A stretch of DNA of 64,000 nucleotides. It comes from Aquamicrobium sp. (GTDB lineage: Bacteria; Pseudomonadota; Alphaproteobacteria; Rhizobiales; Rhizobiaceae). The notes under the pieces were generated by a model. That model saw only the letters and a list, made by a program, of their open reading frames with translations, was not told the origin of the DNA and ran no database searches. The stretch's first letter is position 1. Every line of letters begins with the position of its first letter. Where the stretch lies: assembly GCA_019739225.1 (NCBI GenBank), contig JAHHDT010000005.1, positions 1,240,001-1,304,000 of the forward strand, read 5' to 3'. Positions 9,263 through 18,275 of this stretch are shown piece after piece. Made by a program: the position numbers and the translations under genes.

Positions 9263-10480
9263 ATGAGACAGACTTGGCGTTGGTTCGGCCCTCGTGACCT
9301 CACCTCGGTCGACGACATGCGGCAGGCGGGTGTCGAGGGCGTTGTCAGCGCTCTGCATCACGTTCCAACCGGCGCGGTGTGGACGAAGAACGAGATTGCC
9401 AGACGTCAGGCCGAGATAAGCCGCATGAAGGACGGGTCGCCGTCCGGCCTCGCTTGGGAGGTGGTCGAAAGCCTTCCCGTTTCGGAAGACATCAAGAAGC
9501 AGAAAGGTGCCTGGCGCGAGCATATCGCCAACTACAAGGCGAGCCTGGAGAGCCTGGCCGCGCAAGGCCTCGAGACCATCTGTTACAACTTCATGCCCGT
9601 GCTCGACTGGACGCGCACCGATCTTGCTTTCCGTGTCGCGCATGGCGGGACCTGCATGCGCTTCGATCTCATCGACTTCGCTGCATTCGACATCCATATT
9701 CTCAAGCGCAAGGGTGCTGCGGAAGGCTTCGATGCCAAAGTTGTCGAAGCGGCTGCCGAGCGTTTTGCCGGCATGAGCGAGACGCGCAAGATCGAGCTTG
9801 CGGCCAATGTGACCGCAGGCCTGCCCGGCTCCACCGAAAGCATGTCGACTGCGGAAGTGCTGCAGCATCTGGACGAATACGCCGCCATCGATGCCGAGAG
9901 GCTGCGCGCTCATTTCGTCGCCTTCCTTGAGGAAGTGACGCCGGTCGCCGAAAGACTGGGCATGCGGCTGTGCTGCCACCCGGACGATCCGCCGTTCCCG
10001 CTGCTCGGACTGCCGCGCATCATGTCCACGGCCGACGACTACCGTCTGATCCTCGACGCGGTCGATTCGCCGGCCAGCGGCATGACCTTGTGCTCTGGCT
10101 CGCTGGGCGCTCGGCCGGACAACGACATGCCCGCGATCATGCGCGAGTTCGCGCCGCGCGTGCATTTCCTGCATCTGCGCAACGTCACGCGTGAGACGCC
10201 GGGAACGCCGGCTTCCTTCCACGAGGCCGAGCATCTCGGCGGCCACACCGATATGGTGGCGCTGATCGCCGAGGTGTTGAGAGAAGAGGTTCGTCGCAAG
10301 GCGGAAGGCCGTGCCGACCACCAGATCCCGATGCGGCCCGACCATGGCCAGGACATCGTCGACGACCTTGGCCGCAAGGGCCAGCCCGGCTACCCGACCA
10401 TCGGCCGTTTGAAGGGGCTCGCCGAACTGCGTGGCATCATGGTCGCGCTGTCGCACCCGGTGGCCGGGCTCGGGCAATGA
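9263..10480 (+). CDS. uxuA: Mannonate dehydratase
   Basis: Dehydrates D-mannonate to 2-keto-3-deoxy-D-gluconate in the cytoplasm, using a divalent metal in a TIM barrel. The 405-residue protein starts with the family signature MRQTWRWFGPRDLTSVDDMRQAG and GVVSALHHVPTGAVW. It contains the metal- and substrate-site segments CCHPDDPP (about 235), HFLHLRNV and PMRPDHGQD, all typical of UxuA. Length is normal. It overlaps uxuB by the 4-base ATGA arrangement. No KDG kinase or aldolase is in the window, so the pathway must be completed elsewhere. Confidence 0.96.
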   Translation: MRQTWRWFGPRDLTSVDDMRQAGVEGVVSALHHVPTGAVWTKNEIARRQAEISRMKDGSPSGLAWEVVESLPVSEDIKKQKGAWREHIANYKASLESLAAQGLETICYNFMPVLDWTRTDLAFRVAHGGTCMRFDLIDFAAFDIHILKRKGAAEGFDAKVVEAAAERFAGMSETRKIELAANVTAGLPGSTESMSTAEVLQHLDEYAAIDAERLRAHFVAFLEEVTPVAERLGMRLCCHPDDPPFPLLGLPRIMSTADDYRLILDAVDSPASGMTLCSGSLGARPDNDMPAIMREFAPRVHFLHLRNVTRETPGTPASFHEAEHLGGHTDMVALIAEVLREEVRRKAEGRADHQIPMRPDHGQDIVDDLGRKGQPGYPTIGRLKGLAELRGIMVALSHPVAGLGQ

Positions 10481-11970
10481 CGACGCGCCTTAGCGCAACG
10501 TCAATGCCGCTCGCGGGCGTCGCGATGCCTGCCTATGATCCGGAAAGTTGCGGCGCGGGCATCGTGCATATCGGGGTCGGCGCTTTCCACAAGGCGCATC
10601 AGGCTGTGTACACCGATACGGCGATGGGCCTCGCCGGCGGCGACTGGCGGATAACCGGAGTCAGCCTGCGCAGTGCCGACGTGGCGTCCGCCCTTAATCC
10701 GCAGGACGGGCGCTATCTCCTCATGGTCCGCGACGAGGCGGGTGACAGCGCGCGCCTGATCGGCAGCATCGCGAATGTTCTCGTCGCGCCGGCCGAACCG
10801 GACGCGGTGATCCAGGCCGTTGCATCGCCCGAAACGCGGATCGTGACGCTAACGGTCACGGAAAAAGCCTACGGCATCGATCGAGCAACGGGTGGTGTCG
10901 ACCTTGCGAACGATGTGATCGCCCACGACCTGAACAATCCGACAACTCCCAAGGGACTGGTAGGCTTCCTGATCGCCGGTCTCAGCCGAAGGTGTGAAAG
11001 GGATGCGGGGCCGCTGACCATCCTGTGTTGCGACAATCTTCCCGAGAACGGCCGTTTGGTGCGGCGGATCGTGCTCGACTTCGCCGAAAGGGTGGAGCCG
11101 GCTTTGGCGCAATGGATTGCACGGACCGTCACTTTCCCCTCTTCGATGGTCGACCGGATCACACCGGCGACGACGACGCAGACCCTGCAAGACGCCGAGC
11201 GGCTGTCGGGCTTCAGCGACATGGCAGCGGTGGAGACCGAACCATTCAGCCAGTGGATCATCGAGGACGATTTCGCTGCAGGCAGGCCCGAATGGGAGGC
11301 GGCCGGCGCGCTGTTCGTCGAAGACGTCGCGCCCTATGAGAAGATGAAGCTGCGGCTGCTCAACGGCACGCACTCGCTGCTTGCTTATGCGGGTTTCCTC
11401 GCCGGTCACGAGACAGTCGGCGAAGCCGTCCGCAACGAGGCGCTGTGTGCGATCGCCGAAAGGCAGATGCAGGCCAGTGCGGCGACCCTTCCGCCGGTGC
11501 CGGGCATCGATCTCGATGCGTACCGCGCCGAGCTTCTTGCACGTTTTGCAAACCGCGCCATCCGCCACCTGACCTACCAGATCGCCATGGACGGCACCGA
11601 GAAGCTGCCCCAACGCATCTGTGCGCCGCTTGGCGAAACCCTGGCGGCAAACGGTGATGCCGGCGCATTCGCTTTCGCCGTTGCCGCATGGATGCGCTAC
11701 TGCCTCGGCGTGACGGATGACGGCCGCAGCTACGACCTGCGAGACCCCCGGCAGGCGGCTATCGCCGCAAGGCTCGACGGTGTTCCGCGCGAGGCCGGTG
11801 CGATTTTCGACGCCTTGAGTGTCCTGCAGGACGTGTTCCCCACGGAACTGGCCGGCGATCCGCGCATGCGTGGCCCGGTGGTCGAGGCGCTATCCACCAT
11901 GCTTGAGCTGGGCATGGCCGAAGCGATCCGTGTCCATGCGAGGCTGCAGACTGATCGTACGCAGACCTGA
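10477..11970 (+). CDS. uxuB: Mannitol dehydrogenase-family D-mannonate oxidoreductase (fructuronate reductase)
   Basis: A 497-residue long-chain NAD-dependent dehydrogenase. The N-terminal half carries the family signature IGVGAFHKAHQAVYTD. The catalytic region near residue 290 has KMKLRLLNGTHS, with the conserved Lys, Asn and His. Other family members are mannitol and arabitol dehydrogenases. The 4-base overlap with uxuA makes fructuronate-to-mannonate reduction by far the best assignment. It is the last gene of the plus-strand unit; an 85-base gap separates it from the regulator gene of the next pathway. Confidence 0.92.
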   Translation: MTTRLSATSMPLAGVAMPAYDPESCGAGIVHIGVGAFHKAHQAVYTDTAMGLAGGDWRITGVSLRSADVASALNPQDGRYLLMVRDEAGDSARLIGSIANVLVAPAEPDAVIQAVASPETRIVTLTVTEKAYGIDRATGGVDLANDVIAHDLNNPTTPKGLVGFLIAGLSRRCERDAGPLTILCCDNLPENGRLVRRIVLDFAERVEPALAQWIARTVTFPSSMVDRITPATTTQTLQDAERLSGFSDMAAVETEPFSQWIIEDDFAAGRPEWEAAGALFVEDVAPYEKMKLRLLNGTHSLLAYAGFLAGHETVGEAVRNEALCAIAERQMQASAATLPPVPGIDLDAYRAELLARFANRAIRHLTYQIAMDGTEKLPQRICAPLGETLAANGDAGAFAFAVAAWMRYCLGVTDDGRSYDLRDPRQAAIAARLDGVPREAGAIFDALSVLQDVFPTELAGDPRMRGPVVEALSTMLELGMAEAIRVHARLQTDRTQT

Positions 11971-12055
11971 TACTTCCACCGCTCAAGATTGCGCGGGCGG
12001 GTTATATGTTCGATAGAGGTCCTGTCGAAGATCAAGCTGATGTGCCGAGGGTGCC

Positions 12056-12523
12056 ATGGCGTCGTCAAAGTCCGAAAGGTCCGATCGCCGCCGCTCGCTC
12101 GCGATCGGGCTGTTGCGGGCGCGCGAAGCGGTCATGAGCCATTTCAGGCCGATCCTCGCTGCCCACGACGTCACCGAGCAGCAATGGCGGGTAATCCGCA
12201 CCCTGTCCGAAGCCGGCATGCTCGACGCGACGGAAGTGGCCGAAAAGGCCTTCATCCTCGCCCCAAGCCTTACCCGCATGATCCGCTCACTGGAGGAGCG
12301 GGGGCTCATCACGAAACACAAGGACGAAAGCGACGGCAGGCGCGTGCTTCTCAAGCTCTCGCCTGCCGGTCATGCACTGATCGACGCTGTGATGCCGGAT
12401 TCGCGAAGGGTCTATGCGGAAATCGATGCGCGATTCGGCGCGGTGCGCGTCGAGGAACTGCTCGATCTGCTCGACGAACTGGCTGCCCTTAAGCTGGATG
12501 GCGGGGCAGGCAGCGGCCGCTAG
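12056..12523 (+). CDS. hpaR: MarR-family repressor HpaR of homoprotocatechuate catabolism
   Basis: A 155-residue winged-helix regulator. Its sequence HDVTEQQWRVIRTLSEAGMLDATEVAEKA followed by LAPSLTRMIRSLEERGLI closely fits HpaR/HpcR. In enterobacteria HpaR represses the meta-cleavage operon and is released by homoprotocatechuate or 4-hydroxyphenylacetate. Here the gene converges on hpaH with 21 bases between the ends. A matching operator candidate is the palindrome before hpaF at 18688. Confidence 0.9.
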   Translation: MASSKSERSDRRRSLAIGLLRAREAVMSHFRPILAAHDVTEQQWRVIRTLSEAGMLDATEVAEKAFILAPSLTRMIRSLEERGLITKHKDESDGRRVLLKLSPAGHALIDAVMPDSRRVYAEIDARFGAVRVEELLDLLDELAALKLDGGAGSGR

Positions 12524-12544
12524 TTTGCCGGGCGTTTACCGCCA

Positions 12545-13348
12545 TCAGGCGAAAAACAGGCTCACGGTACCGTAAGGGCCGAAATCGCCTACGATGGTGT
12601 CGCCGTGGCGCGCCTCGATGGGACGGATGAAGGAACCGGCGAGCACGATCTGCCCGGCCTCGATACCATCGCCATACTCCGCCAGCCGATTTGCAAGCCA
12701 TGCGACGCCCCGGGCCGGCTGGTTGAGGACACCGGCGCCGAGGCCGGTTTCCTCCACCTCCGCGTTGCGGCTGACGATGGCGCCCATCCATCGCATGTCG
12801 ATCTGGTCAGGGCGCACGGCCCGGCCACCCGTGACGATGCCGGCATTGGCGGCGTTGTCGGCGATCGTATCGAAGATGGTCCGCGCCTTCTTCGTCTCGG
12901 GATCGACACGCAGGATGCGCGTGTCCAGGATTTCCAGGGCAGGGGTCACGTAGTCGGTGGCGTTCAGCACGTCGAAGACGGTGACGCCCGGTCCTTTCAG
13001 CGGTTCTTTCATGATGAAGGCGATCTCGGCCTCGACGCGTGGCTGGATGAACCGGTCCGCCGGCACTGTAGCGCCGTTCTCGAAGACCATGTCATCGAAC
13101 AGCACGCCGGAATCGGGAATGTCGATGTTCAGCGCATATTGCATGGCCTTGGAAGTGAGGCCGATCTTCCAGCCGATCACCTTGCGCCCGCGCTCCAGCT
13201 TCTTCTTCACCCACGCACTCTGGATCGCATAGGCGTCGTCCATGGTGATGCCGGGCTGTTTCAGCGATAGCAGGCCGGTCTGCACCCGCGTTCGCTCGGC
13301 CTCGTCGAGACTGGTCGCAGCCGCTTCGATCTCGTCTGGCGTCATCAT
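12545..13348 (-). CDS. hpaH: 2-oxo-hept-4-ene-1,7-dioate hydratase
   Basis: Adds water to 2-oxo-hept-4-ene-1,7-dioate late in the homoprotocatechuate pathway; a metal-dependent enzyme of the FAH/hydratase fold. It has long near-identical blocks with enterobacterial HpaH: WKIGLTSKAMQ, DYVTPALEILD, TIADNAANAGI and GVLNQPARGVAWLAN. I chose ATG 13348, giving 267 residues as in E. coli HpaH. A TTG at 13357 that overlaps the upstream stop is possible but less likely. It is the last gene of the hpa operon. The next pathway enzyme, the aldolase HpaI, is not in the window. Confidence 0.95.
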   Translation of the reverse strand: MMTPDEIEAAATSLDEAERTRVQTGLLSLKQPGITMDDAYAIQSAWVKKKLERGRKVIGWKIGLTSKAMQYALNIDIPDSGVLFDDMVFENGATVPADRFIQPRVEAEIAFIMKEPLKGPGVTVFDVLNATDYVTPALEILDTRILRVDPETKKARTIFDTIADNAANAGIVTGGRAVRPDQIDMRWMGAIVSRNAEVEETGLGAGVLNQPARGVAWLANRLAEYGDGIEAGQIVLAGSFIRPIEARHGDTIVGDFGPYGTVSLFFA

Positions 13349-13353
13349 GTTCG

Positions 13354-14226
13354 TCAAACCTCGTCGGCGATGGTGTTTCGCAAAAGGCCGATGCCTTCGG
13401 CCTCAACCTCGACCACGTCTCCTGGCTTCAGCCAGACGGGCGGATCGAAGCGCGCGCCTGCGCCGGTCGGGGTGCCGCAGACAATGACGTCGCCCGGCAC
13501 CAGCGTCGTGAAGGTCGAGATGTAGCTGATGATCTTGCGAAACGAGAAGATCATCCGGCTGGTGCGATCGCTCTGCCGGACTTCGCCGTTGACCCGGGTT
13601 TCGAGCTTGATGTCGGCAAGCTGGCTTTCCTCCGCATAGGGTACCAGCCACGGGCCGATCGAGCCGCTGGCATCGAAGTTCTTGCCCTGCGTGACGTTGA
13701 ACTTTGCGTGGCGCACCCAGTCGCGGATGGTGCCTTCGTTGCACAGCGACAGCGCGGCGATGTGGCCGAGCGCGTCGGTCTGCGCGATGCGCCGTCCGCC
13801 TTTGCCGATGATGATGACGATCTCGCCTTCATAGTCGAGCTGGGGGCTCTCCGGCGGGCGGATCAGAGGCCGGTCATGACCGGTGAAGGAACGCGGAAAC
13901 CGGACGAAGAGCGAAGGGTTCGGTGGGGCGTCCTGGCCGTCCTTGTATTCTGCGTTGCGGTCCGGGAAATTCACGCCGACGCAGATGATCTTTTCCGGCG
14001 CGGGGATCGGAATTTCATAGGTGATCTCGGCGAGTGCATAGTCTGCGGGAAGAATCGCGGCCTCATCCGCGAGCTTCGCAAGATAACCTGCCTCGATTAC
14101 TTCACGAAGGCTCGGCCAGCGTTCGCCATGGCGCGCGGAAAGATCGACGATGCCGTCGTCTCTCACGAGCCCATATTTGCGAACACCGCGATGGGAGAAG
14201 CCGGCGAGGCGAGGGCGCTCGGTCAC
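13354..14226 (-). CDS. hpaG: Fumarylacetoacetate hydrolase-family protein, HpaG-like decarboxylase/isomerase
   Basis: A 290-residue FAH-fold protein. The C-terminal catalytic domain (about 75-285) has ICVGVNFPDR, DYEGEIVIIIGKGGRRI with the metal-binding Glu residues, and PGDVIVCGTPTGAG. In E. coli HpaG is a two-domain fusion that decarboxylates 5-oxopent-3-ene-1,2,5-tricarboxylate and isomerises the product; here there is one domain only. It starts with GTG at 14226 after AAGGAG and overlaps the preceding decarboxylase-family gene by four bases. Its place before hpaH supports the OPET decarboxylase role; whether it also isomerises is unknown. Related FAH enzymes of gentisate or hydroxymuconate pathways cannot be excluded on sequence alone. 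Confidence 0.8.
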   Translation of the reverse strand: MTERPRLAGFSHRGVRKYGLVRDDGIVDLSARHGERWPSLREVIEAGYLAKLADEAAILPADYALAEITYEIPIPAPEKIICVGVNFPDRNAEYKDGQDAPPNPSLFVRFPRSFTGHDRPLIRPPESPQLDYEGEIVIIIGKGGRRIAQTDALGHIAALSLCNEGTIRDWVRHAKFNVTQGKNFDASGSIGPWLVPYAEESQLADIKLETRVNGEVRQSDRTSRMIFSFRKIISYISTFTTLVPGDVIVCGTPTGAGARFDPPVWLKPGDVVEVEAEGIGLLRNTIADEV

Positions 14227-15644
14227 GTCGGGCTCCTTGGGGAAAGATTGCGGGCAACCTCGACGATCACCTTGAAGGCGTCATCGGCATCGTCGCGCGT
14301 CATCTCGAACTGGCCGGCCTGGAAACGGATCGCGATGCGGCCGTCGACGCGCGTCTGCGTCAGGTAGATGCGGCCGTCATCGTTGATGGCGTTGACGAGC
14401 GCGAGATTGTGGCCGTCGGCATCATCGCCCGCCTCGTGGCGGAACGAGAACAGCGAAAGCACCGGCTGGGTGACGATCTCGAAATCCGGCTCGGCAGCAA
14501 GCCGTGCGGCCAGTGCCTGCGACCATTTCACATGGTTGCGGATCATGCCGCGCAGGCCCTCGAGCCCGTGATAGCGCAGCAGGAACCAGAGCTTGAGCGC
14601 GCGGAACCGGCGGCCGAGAGGGATCGACCATTCCGAATAGTTGATGATGCCGTCATGGCCGTGCGTCTTGAGGAATTCCGGGTGGATGGCGAGCGTGCGC
14701 ACCTGATCCTCGGGGCTGCGGATGAACTGTACCGAGCAGTCGAAATTCGCGCCAAGCCATTTGTGCGGGTTGAAGACGATTGAATCCGCCCCCTCGATGC
14801 CATCCCACAGGGCGCGAAATTCCGGGCAGATCATTGCTGATCCCGCCCAGGCCGCATCGACATGGAGATAGAGCCCATGTGCCTTGACGACTGCTGCGAC
14901 AGCGCGAATCGGGTCGCAGGCGCCGATCGAGGTACCGCCGGTACAGGCGATCACGCCTGCCGGGATATGGCCGGCGGCAAGGTCTGCCCGAATGGCGGCG
15001 TCCAGCGCGTCCGGGTCCATCCCGTGGAGCGGTCCCCTGGTCGGAATGCGCACGAGGTTCGCCTCGCCGACGCCGGCAATCCAGATGGCGCGGTCGATGG
15101 AGGTGTGAACCTGCTCGGAGGCGTAGACGCGCACCGCCTTGTGCGCCGCAAGGCCCTCGCTGTTGCCTTTCCACCCGAGCGCCTTTTCGCGCATCACCAG
15201 CACTGCGGTGAGCGTGGCGGTGGATGCGGAATCCTGTATGACGCCGGAGAAATCGTCCGGCAGCCCAAGCGCCTGACGCAGCCAGTCGACGACGCGGGTC
15301 TCAAGCTCGGTCGCTGCCGGCGAGGTCTGCCACAGCATGCACTGCGCTGCGATCGACGTGACGAGATAATCGGCAATCACCGACACCGGCGCCGCGTTGG
15401 CCGGGAAATAGGCGAAGAAACGCGGATGCTGCCAATGGGTCAGCCCGTCCGGGATGATGCGCTCGAAGTCGGCGAAAATCGCCTCCATGGTGTCGCCGGT
15501 TTCCGGGGCGGCGTCGGCGATCTGACGGGCGATGTCGCCCGGCTTCGTCTGCGCGCGCACCGGCCGCTCGCGCAGACCCGCGCGATAGTCCGCACCCCAG
15601 TCGGCAACCCGTCGCGACCAGTCGCGGAATTCTTCGCTGTCCAT
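14223..15644 (-). CDS. Aromatic L-amino-acid decarboxylase family; probable arylacetaldehyde synthase
   Basis: A 473-residue group II PLP enzyme related to DOPA decarboxylases. The PLP lysine is Lys295 in FNPHKW, the pyridine-nitrogen aspartate is Asp263 (LHVDAAWAGSA) and the ring-stacking histidine is His180 (EQVHTS). In animal and plant decarboxylases a Tyr lies 29 residues after the PLP lysine (Tyr332 in mammalian AADC). Here that position is Phe324 (HPEFLK; codon TTC read from 14675-14673), with no gap in between. Tyr-to-Phe at this site is known to turn decarboxylation into O2-dependent decarboxylation-deamination, giving the aldehyde. The gene sits inside the hpa operon and overlaps hpaG by four bases, so an arylacetaldehyde made from DOPA or tyrosine would fit. 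Simple DOPA decarboxylase remains possible. Confidence 0.85.
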   Translation of the reverse strand: MDSEEFRDWSRRVADWGADYRAGLRERPVRAQTKPGDIARQIADAAPETGDTMEAIFADFERIIPDGLTHWQHPRFFAYFPANAAPVSVIADYLVTSIAAQCMLWQTSPAATELETRVVDWLRQALGLPDDFSGVIQDSASTATLTAVLVMREKALGWKGNSEGLAAHKAVRVYASEQVHTSIDRAIWIAGVGEANLVRIPTRGPLHGMDPDALDAAIRADLAAGHIPAGVIACTGGTSIGACDPIRAVAAVVKAHGLYLHVDAAWAGSAMICPEFRALWDGIEGADSIVFNPHKWLGANFDCSVQFIRSPEDQVRTLAIHPEFLKTHGHDGIINYSEWSIPLGRRFRALKLWFLLRYHGLEGLRGMIRNHVKWSQALAARLAAEPDFEIVTQPVLSLFSFRHEAGDDADGHNLALVNAINDDGRIYLTQTRVDGRIAIRFQAGQFEMTRDDADDAFKVIVEVARNLSPRSPT

Positions 15645-15705
15645 ATCCTGCTCCCTGTCGGTGTCAGGCTGTTGTCTGCGGTTGTCCGCGGCTATGCAAT
15701 GCCCG

Positions 15706-16686
15706 TCAGGGCGCGATGATCGGCTGTGCCTTCAGTTGCGCATCCACCACATCCGTGCCGGCGAAAAGGCTGCCATGCTCGAACCAGGATTTCGGCGCCG
15801 GCGCGCCCCACAAGGTCTGCCGCTGCGGGTCCTTGAGGTCCCATTTGATCGGCTCGAGATCCGGGTCCACCGTTTGGTAGTCCGAGCAGTAAATCTCGAT
15901 GCGGTGGCCATCGGGGTCGAGGATGTAGAGGAAAAATGCGTTGGAGATGCCATGCCGACCGGGGCCGCGCTCGATGTTGGAAACCCAGCCGGTCGTCGCC
16001 ATCAGGTCGAGCAGGTCGATGATGTTAAGCGGTGTCGGCACCCAGAAGGCGGTGTGGTGCAGGCGCGGGCCGCGGCCGTTGGTGAAGGCGATGTCGTGCA
16101 CGCCGCCCTTGCGGTGCGTCCAGGCTGCCCACAGCCGGCCGGTCTCCTCGTCCTCGGTGTACTCCGTCACCCGGAAGCCGATCTCGTTGTAGAAGGCGAC
16201 GCTTTCGTCGACGTTGGGCGAAAAGCAGTTGAAGTGATCGATGCGCAGCGGCTTCACGCCTCGATAGAGCGCGTATTTCTGGTGAATCGGTGGTAGCCGA
16301 TCCATCTTCGCATAGAATTCCAGCGGCACACCATGCGGGTCGCGCGTGCGGAATGTGCGGCCCTGATAGGGGCGCTCGACCCATTCCACCGGCAGGTCCT
16401 TTTCCCTGAAGAACTGTTCGGCCCTGTCGAGGTGGTCCTCGTCGAACACCTTGAAGCCGAGGTCGCGGGCTTCCGCCTTGCCGGATTTCTTCAGCACGAT
16501 GCAGTGGTGGCCGCGCTCCTCCATGGCACGCAGATAGATCGTGTCCGCCGTCTCGTCCGTGACCTGCAGGCCGAGCGTGTCGACATAGAAGGCGCGGGAC
16601 CTGGCAAGGTCGGTGACGCCGAATTCGACATGGCTGAGTCGCACGATGTTGAACGGCGGGTAGAGGTTCGGCTGGGGTACGGGCAT
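15706..16686 (-). CDS. hpaD: Homoprotocatechuate 2,3-dioxygenase, type I extradiol (VOC fold)
   Basis: Opens the ring of 3,4-dihydroxyphenylacetate next to the diol, giving 5-carboxymethyl-2-hydroxymuconate semialdehyde. The 326-residue protein has two VOC domains. The catalytic one carries the metal triad His151 (LRIDHFN), His211 (LHHTAFW) and Glu264 (RIEIY), with His197 as the likely acid-base residue. GPGRHGISNAFFLYILDPDG is almost the same as in the Brevibacterium/Arthrobacter enzyme, so this is the Gram-positive-like VOC type and not the E. coli LigB-fold HpaD. The ATG at 16686 follows GGAGGAGG. Sixty bases separate it from hpaE. Confidence 0.95.
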   Translation of the reverse strand: MPVPQPNLYPPFNIVRLSHVEFGVTDLARSRAFYVDTLGLQVTDETADTIYLRAMEERGHHCIVLKKSGKAEARDLGFKVFDEDHLDRAEQFFREKDLPVEWVERPYQGRTFRTRDPHGVPLEFYAKMDRLPPIHQKYALYRGVKPLRIDHFNCFSPNVDESVAFYNEIGFRVTEYTEDEETGRLWAAWTHRKGGVHDIAFTNGRGPRLHHTAFWVPTPLNIIDLLDLMATTGWVSNIERGPGRHGISNAFFLYILDPDGHRIEIYCSDYQTVDPDLEPIKWDLKDPQRQTLWGAPAPKSWFEHGSLFAGTDVVDAQLKAQPIIAP

Positions 16687-16746
16687 CGGTTCCTCCTCCG
16701 ATCCGCCCCGACAGGCGAGGGCGGTCTCTATCGTGTGCTTGCGCGG

Positions 16747-18264
16747 TCAGCCGCCGAGTTTCGGGATGGCGTGGGCGCCGGTGGCGAAGGCGACGTTCTT
16801 CGTCTCCATGTAGAAGTCGAACGACCAGTCGCCGCCGTCGCGGCCGATGCCGGAATTCTTCACGCCGCCGAAGGGCGTCGGCAGGTGTCGCACATTCTCC
16901 GAGTTCACCCAGATCATGCCCGCGTCGAGACGATCGGTGAAGCGGAAAGCGCGCGTGACATCGCAAGTCCAGAGATAGCCGGTGAGGCCGTATTGCACGT
17001 CGTTGGCAAGCTCCAGCGCTTCGGCCTCGTCTGCAAAGGGGATAGCGGCCAGGACCGGCCCGAAGATTTCCTCCTGCGCGATGCGCATTGTGTTGTTCGC
17101 ACCGGTAAACAGGGTCGGCGAGACGTAGCATCCGCCGCCGGGGCCATCGAATTTGCCGCCCCCGGCAGCGACCGTGGCGCCCTCCTTCCGGCCAATCTCG
17201 ATATAGTCCAGCACCTTCTTCTCATGCACCGGATGAACTAGCGGCCCGACGACGGTTTCCGGATCGAGCGGATGGCCGACCTTGATGCGCTTCGCCTTCT
17301 CCGCCACCAGTGCGGTAAAACGATCATGGATGCTTTCCTCGACCAGCAGGCGTGAGGAGGAGGTGCAGCGCTCGCCGTTGAGCGAGTAGATCATGAAGAC
17401 GGCGGCATCCGCGGCGCGCTCCAGATCGGCATCGGCGAAGACGATGACCGGGTTTTTGCCGCCGAGCTCGAAATGCACGCGCTTCAGCGTGTCGGCCCCC
17501 TGTTTCATGATCATCGAGCCGGTGCGGCTCTCGCCGACGAAGCCTATGGCCTTGATCAGCGGATGTTCGGTCAGTGCCTTGCCGGCGTCTTCGCCGAACC
17601 CGTTGACGAGGTTCCACACACCTTTGGGCAGGCCGGCCTCTTCCGCGATCTCGACCAGAAGGCGCGCGGTCAGCGGCGAAAGCTCGGCCGGCTTGTGCAC
17701 GACGGTGCAGCCTGCCGCGAGCGCCGGCGCGATCTTCCACGTGGACAGCATGAAGGGTGTGTTCCACGGCGTGATGATGCCGACGGGGCCGATCGGCACG
17801 CGCGTCGTCATGTTGACCTGGCCTTCCGTGCGCAGCGTCTTGCCGTCACGGGCTTCCGGCGCACGGTCGGCGAAGAAGCGGAAGTTCTCAGCCCCGCGCA
17901 GCGCGGCCTTGGCCATGAAGCGCAGCGATTGCCCGGTATCCATGCATTCGACGAAGGCGATCTCCTCCGTGCGCGCAACGATTGCATCCGCTATTCTGTG
18001 CAGCAGCTTCTTGCGCGTCTCGCCTGGCATCGCCGCCCATTCGGCAAAGGCAGCCCTGGCGGCCTTCGCGGCGCGGTCGATGTCAGCCGCCGTGCCCCTT
18101 GCAACGGTGGCAAGCGGCTTCAGATCGACGGGGGAGATGGTCTCGAATGTCACTCCATCGGCGGCTGGCAGATCTTCGCCAGCGATGCGATTCATAACGC
18201 CCTGTTCCCTGAAGCGGGCAAGATAGGCATCTGCCTTCGCGATGTTTTCCTCGAGCTTCGACAT
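16747..18264 (-). CDS. hpaE: 5-carboxymethyl-2-hydroxymuconate semialdehyde dehydrogenase
   Basis: An NAD-dependent aldehyde dehydrogenase of 505 residues that oxidises the ring-cleavage semialdehyde. It has the catalytic Cys in NGERCTSSSRLL, the general-base Glu in FELGGKNP and the fold signature PWNTPFMLSTWKIAPALAAG. I chose ATG 18264, which has an AGGA site; a GTG at 18279 overlapping the hpaF stop would add five residues. It is the only aldehyde dehydrogenase in the hpa operon, so it could also oxidise an arylacetaldehyde produced by the neighbouring PLP enzyme, though this is inference. Confidence 0.94.
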   Translation of the reverse strand: MSKLEENIAKADAYLARFREQGVMNRIAGEDLPAADGVTFETISPVDLKPLATVARGTAADIDRAAKAARAAFAEWAAMPGETRKKLLHRIADAIVARTEEIAFVECMDTGQSLRFMAKAALRGAENFRFFADRAPEARDGKTLRTEGQVNMTTRVPIGPVGIITPWNTPFMLSTWKIAPALAAGCTVVHKPAELSPLTARLLVEIAEEAGLPKGVWNLVNGFGEDAGKALTEHPLIKAIGFVGESRTGSMIMKQGADTLKRVHFELGGKNPVIVFADADLERAADAAVFMIYSLNGERCTSSSRLLVEESIHDRFTALVAEKAKRIKVGHPLDPETVVGPLVHPVHEKKVLDYIEIGRKEGATVAAGGGKFDGPGGGCYVSPTLFTGANNTMRIAQEEIFGPVLAAIPFADEAEALELANDVQYGLTGYLWTCDVTRAFRFTDRLDAGMIWVNSENVRHLPTPFGGVKNSGIGRDGGDWSFDFYMETKNVAFATGAHAIPKLGG

Positions 18265-18275
18265 GCGGTTTCCTG

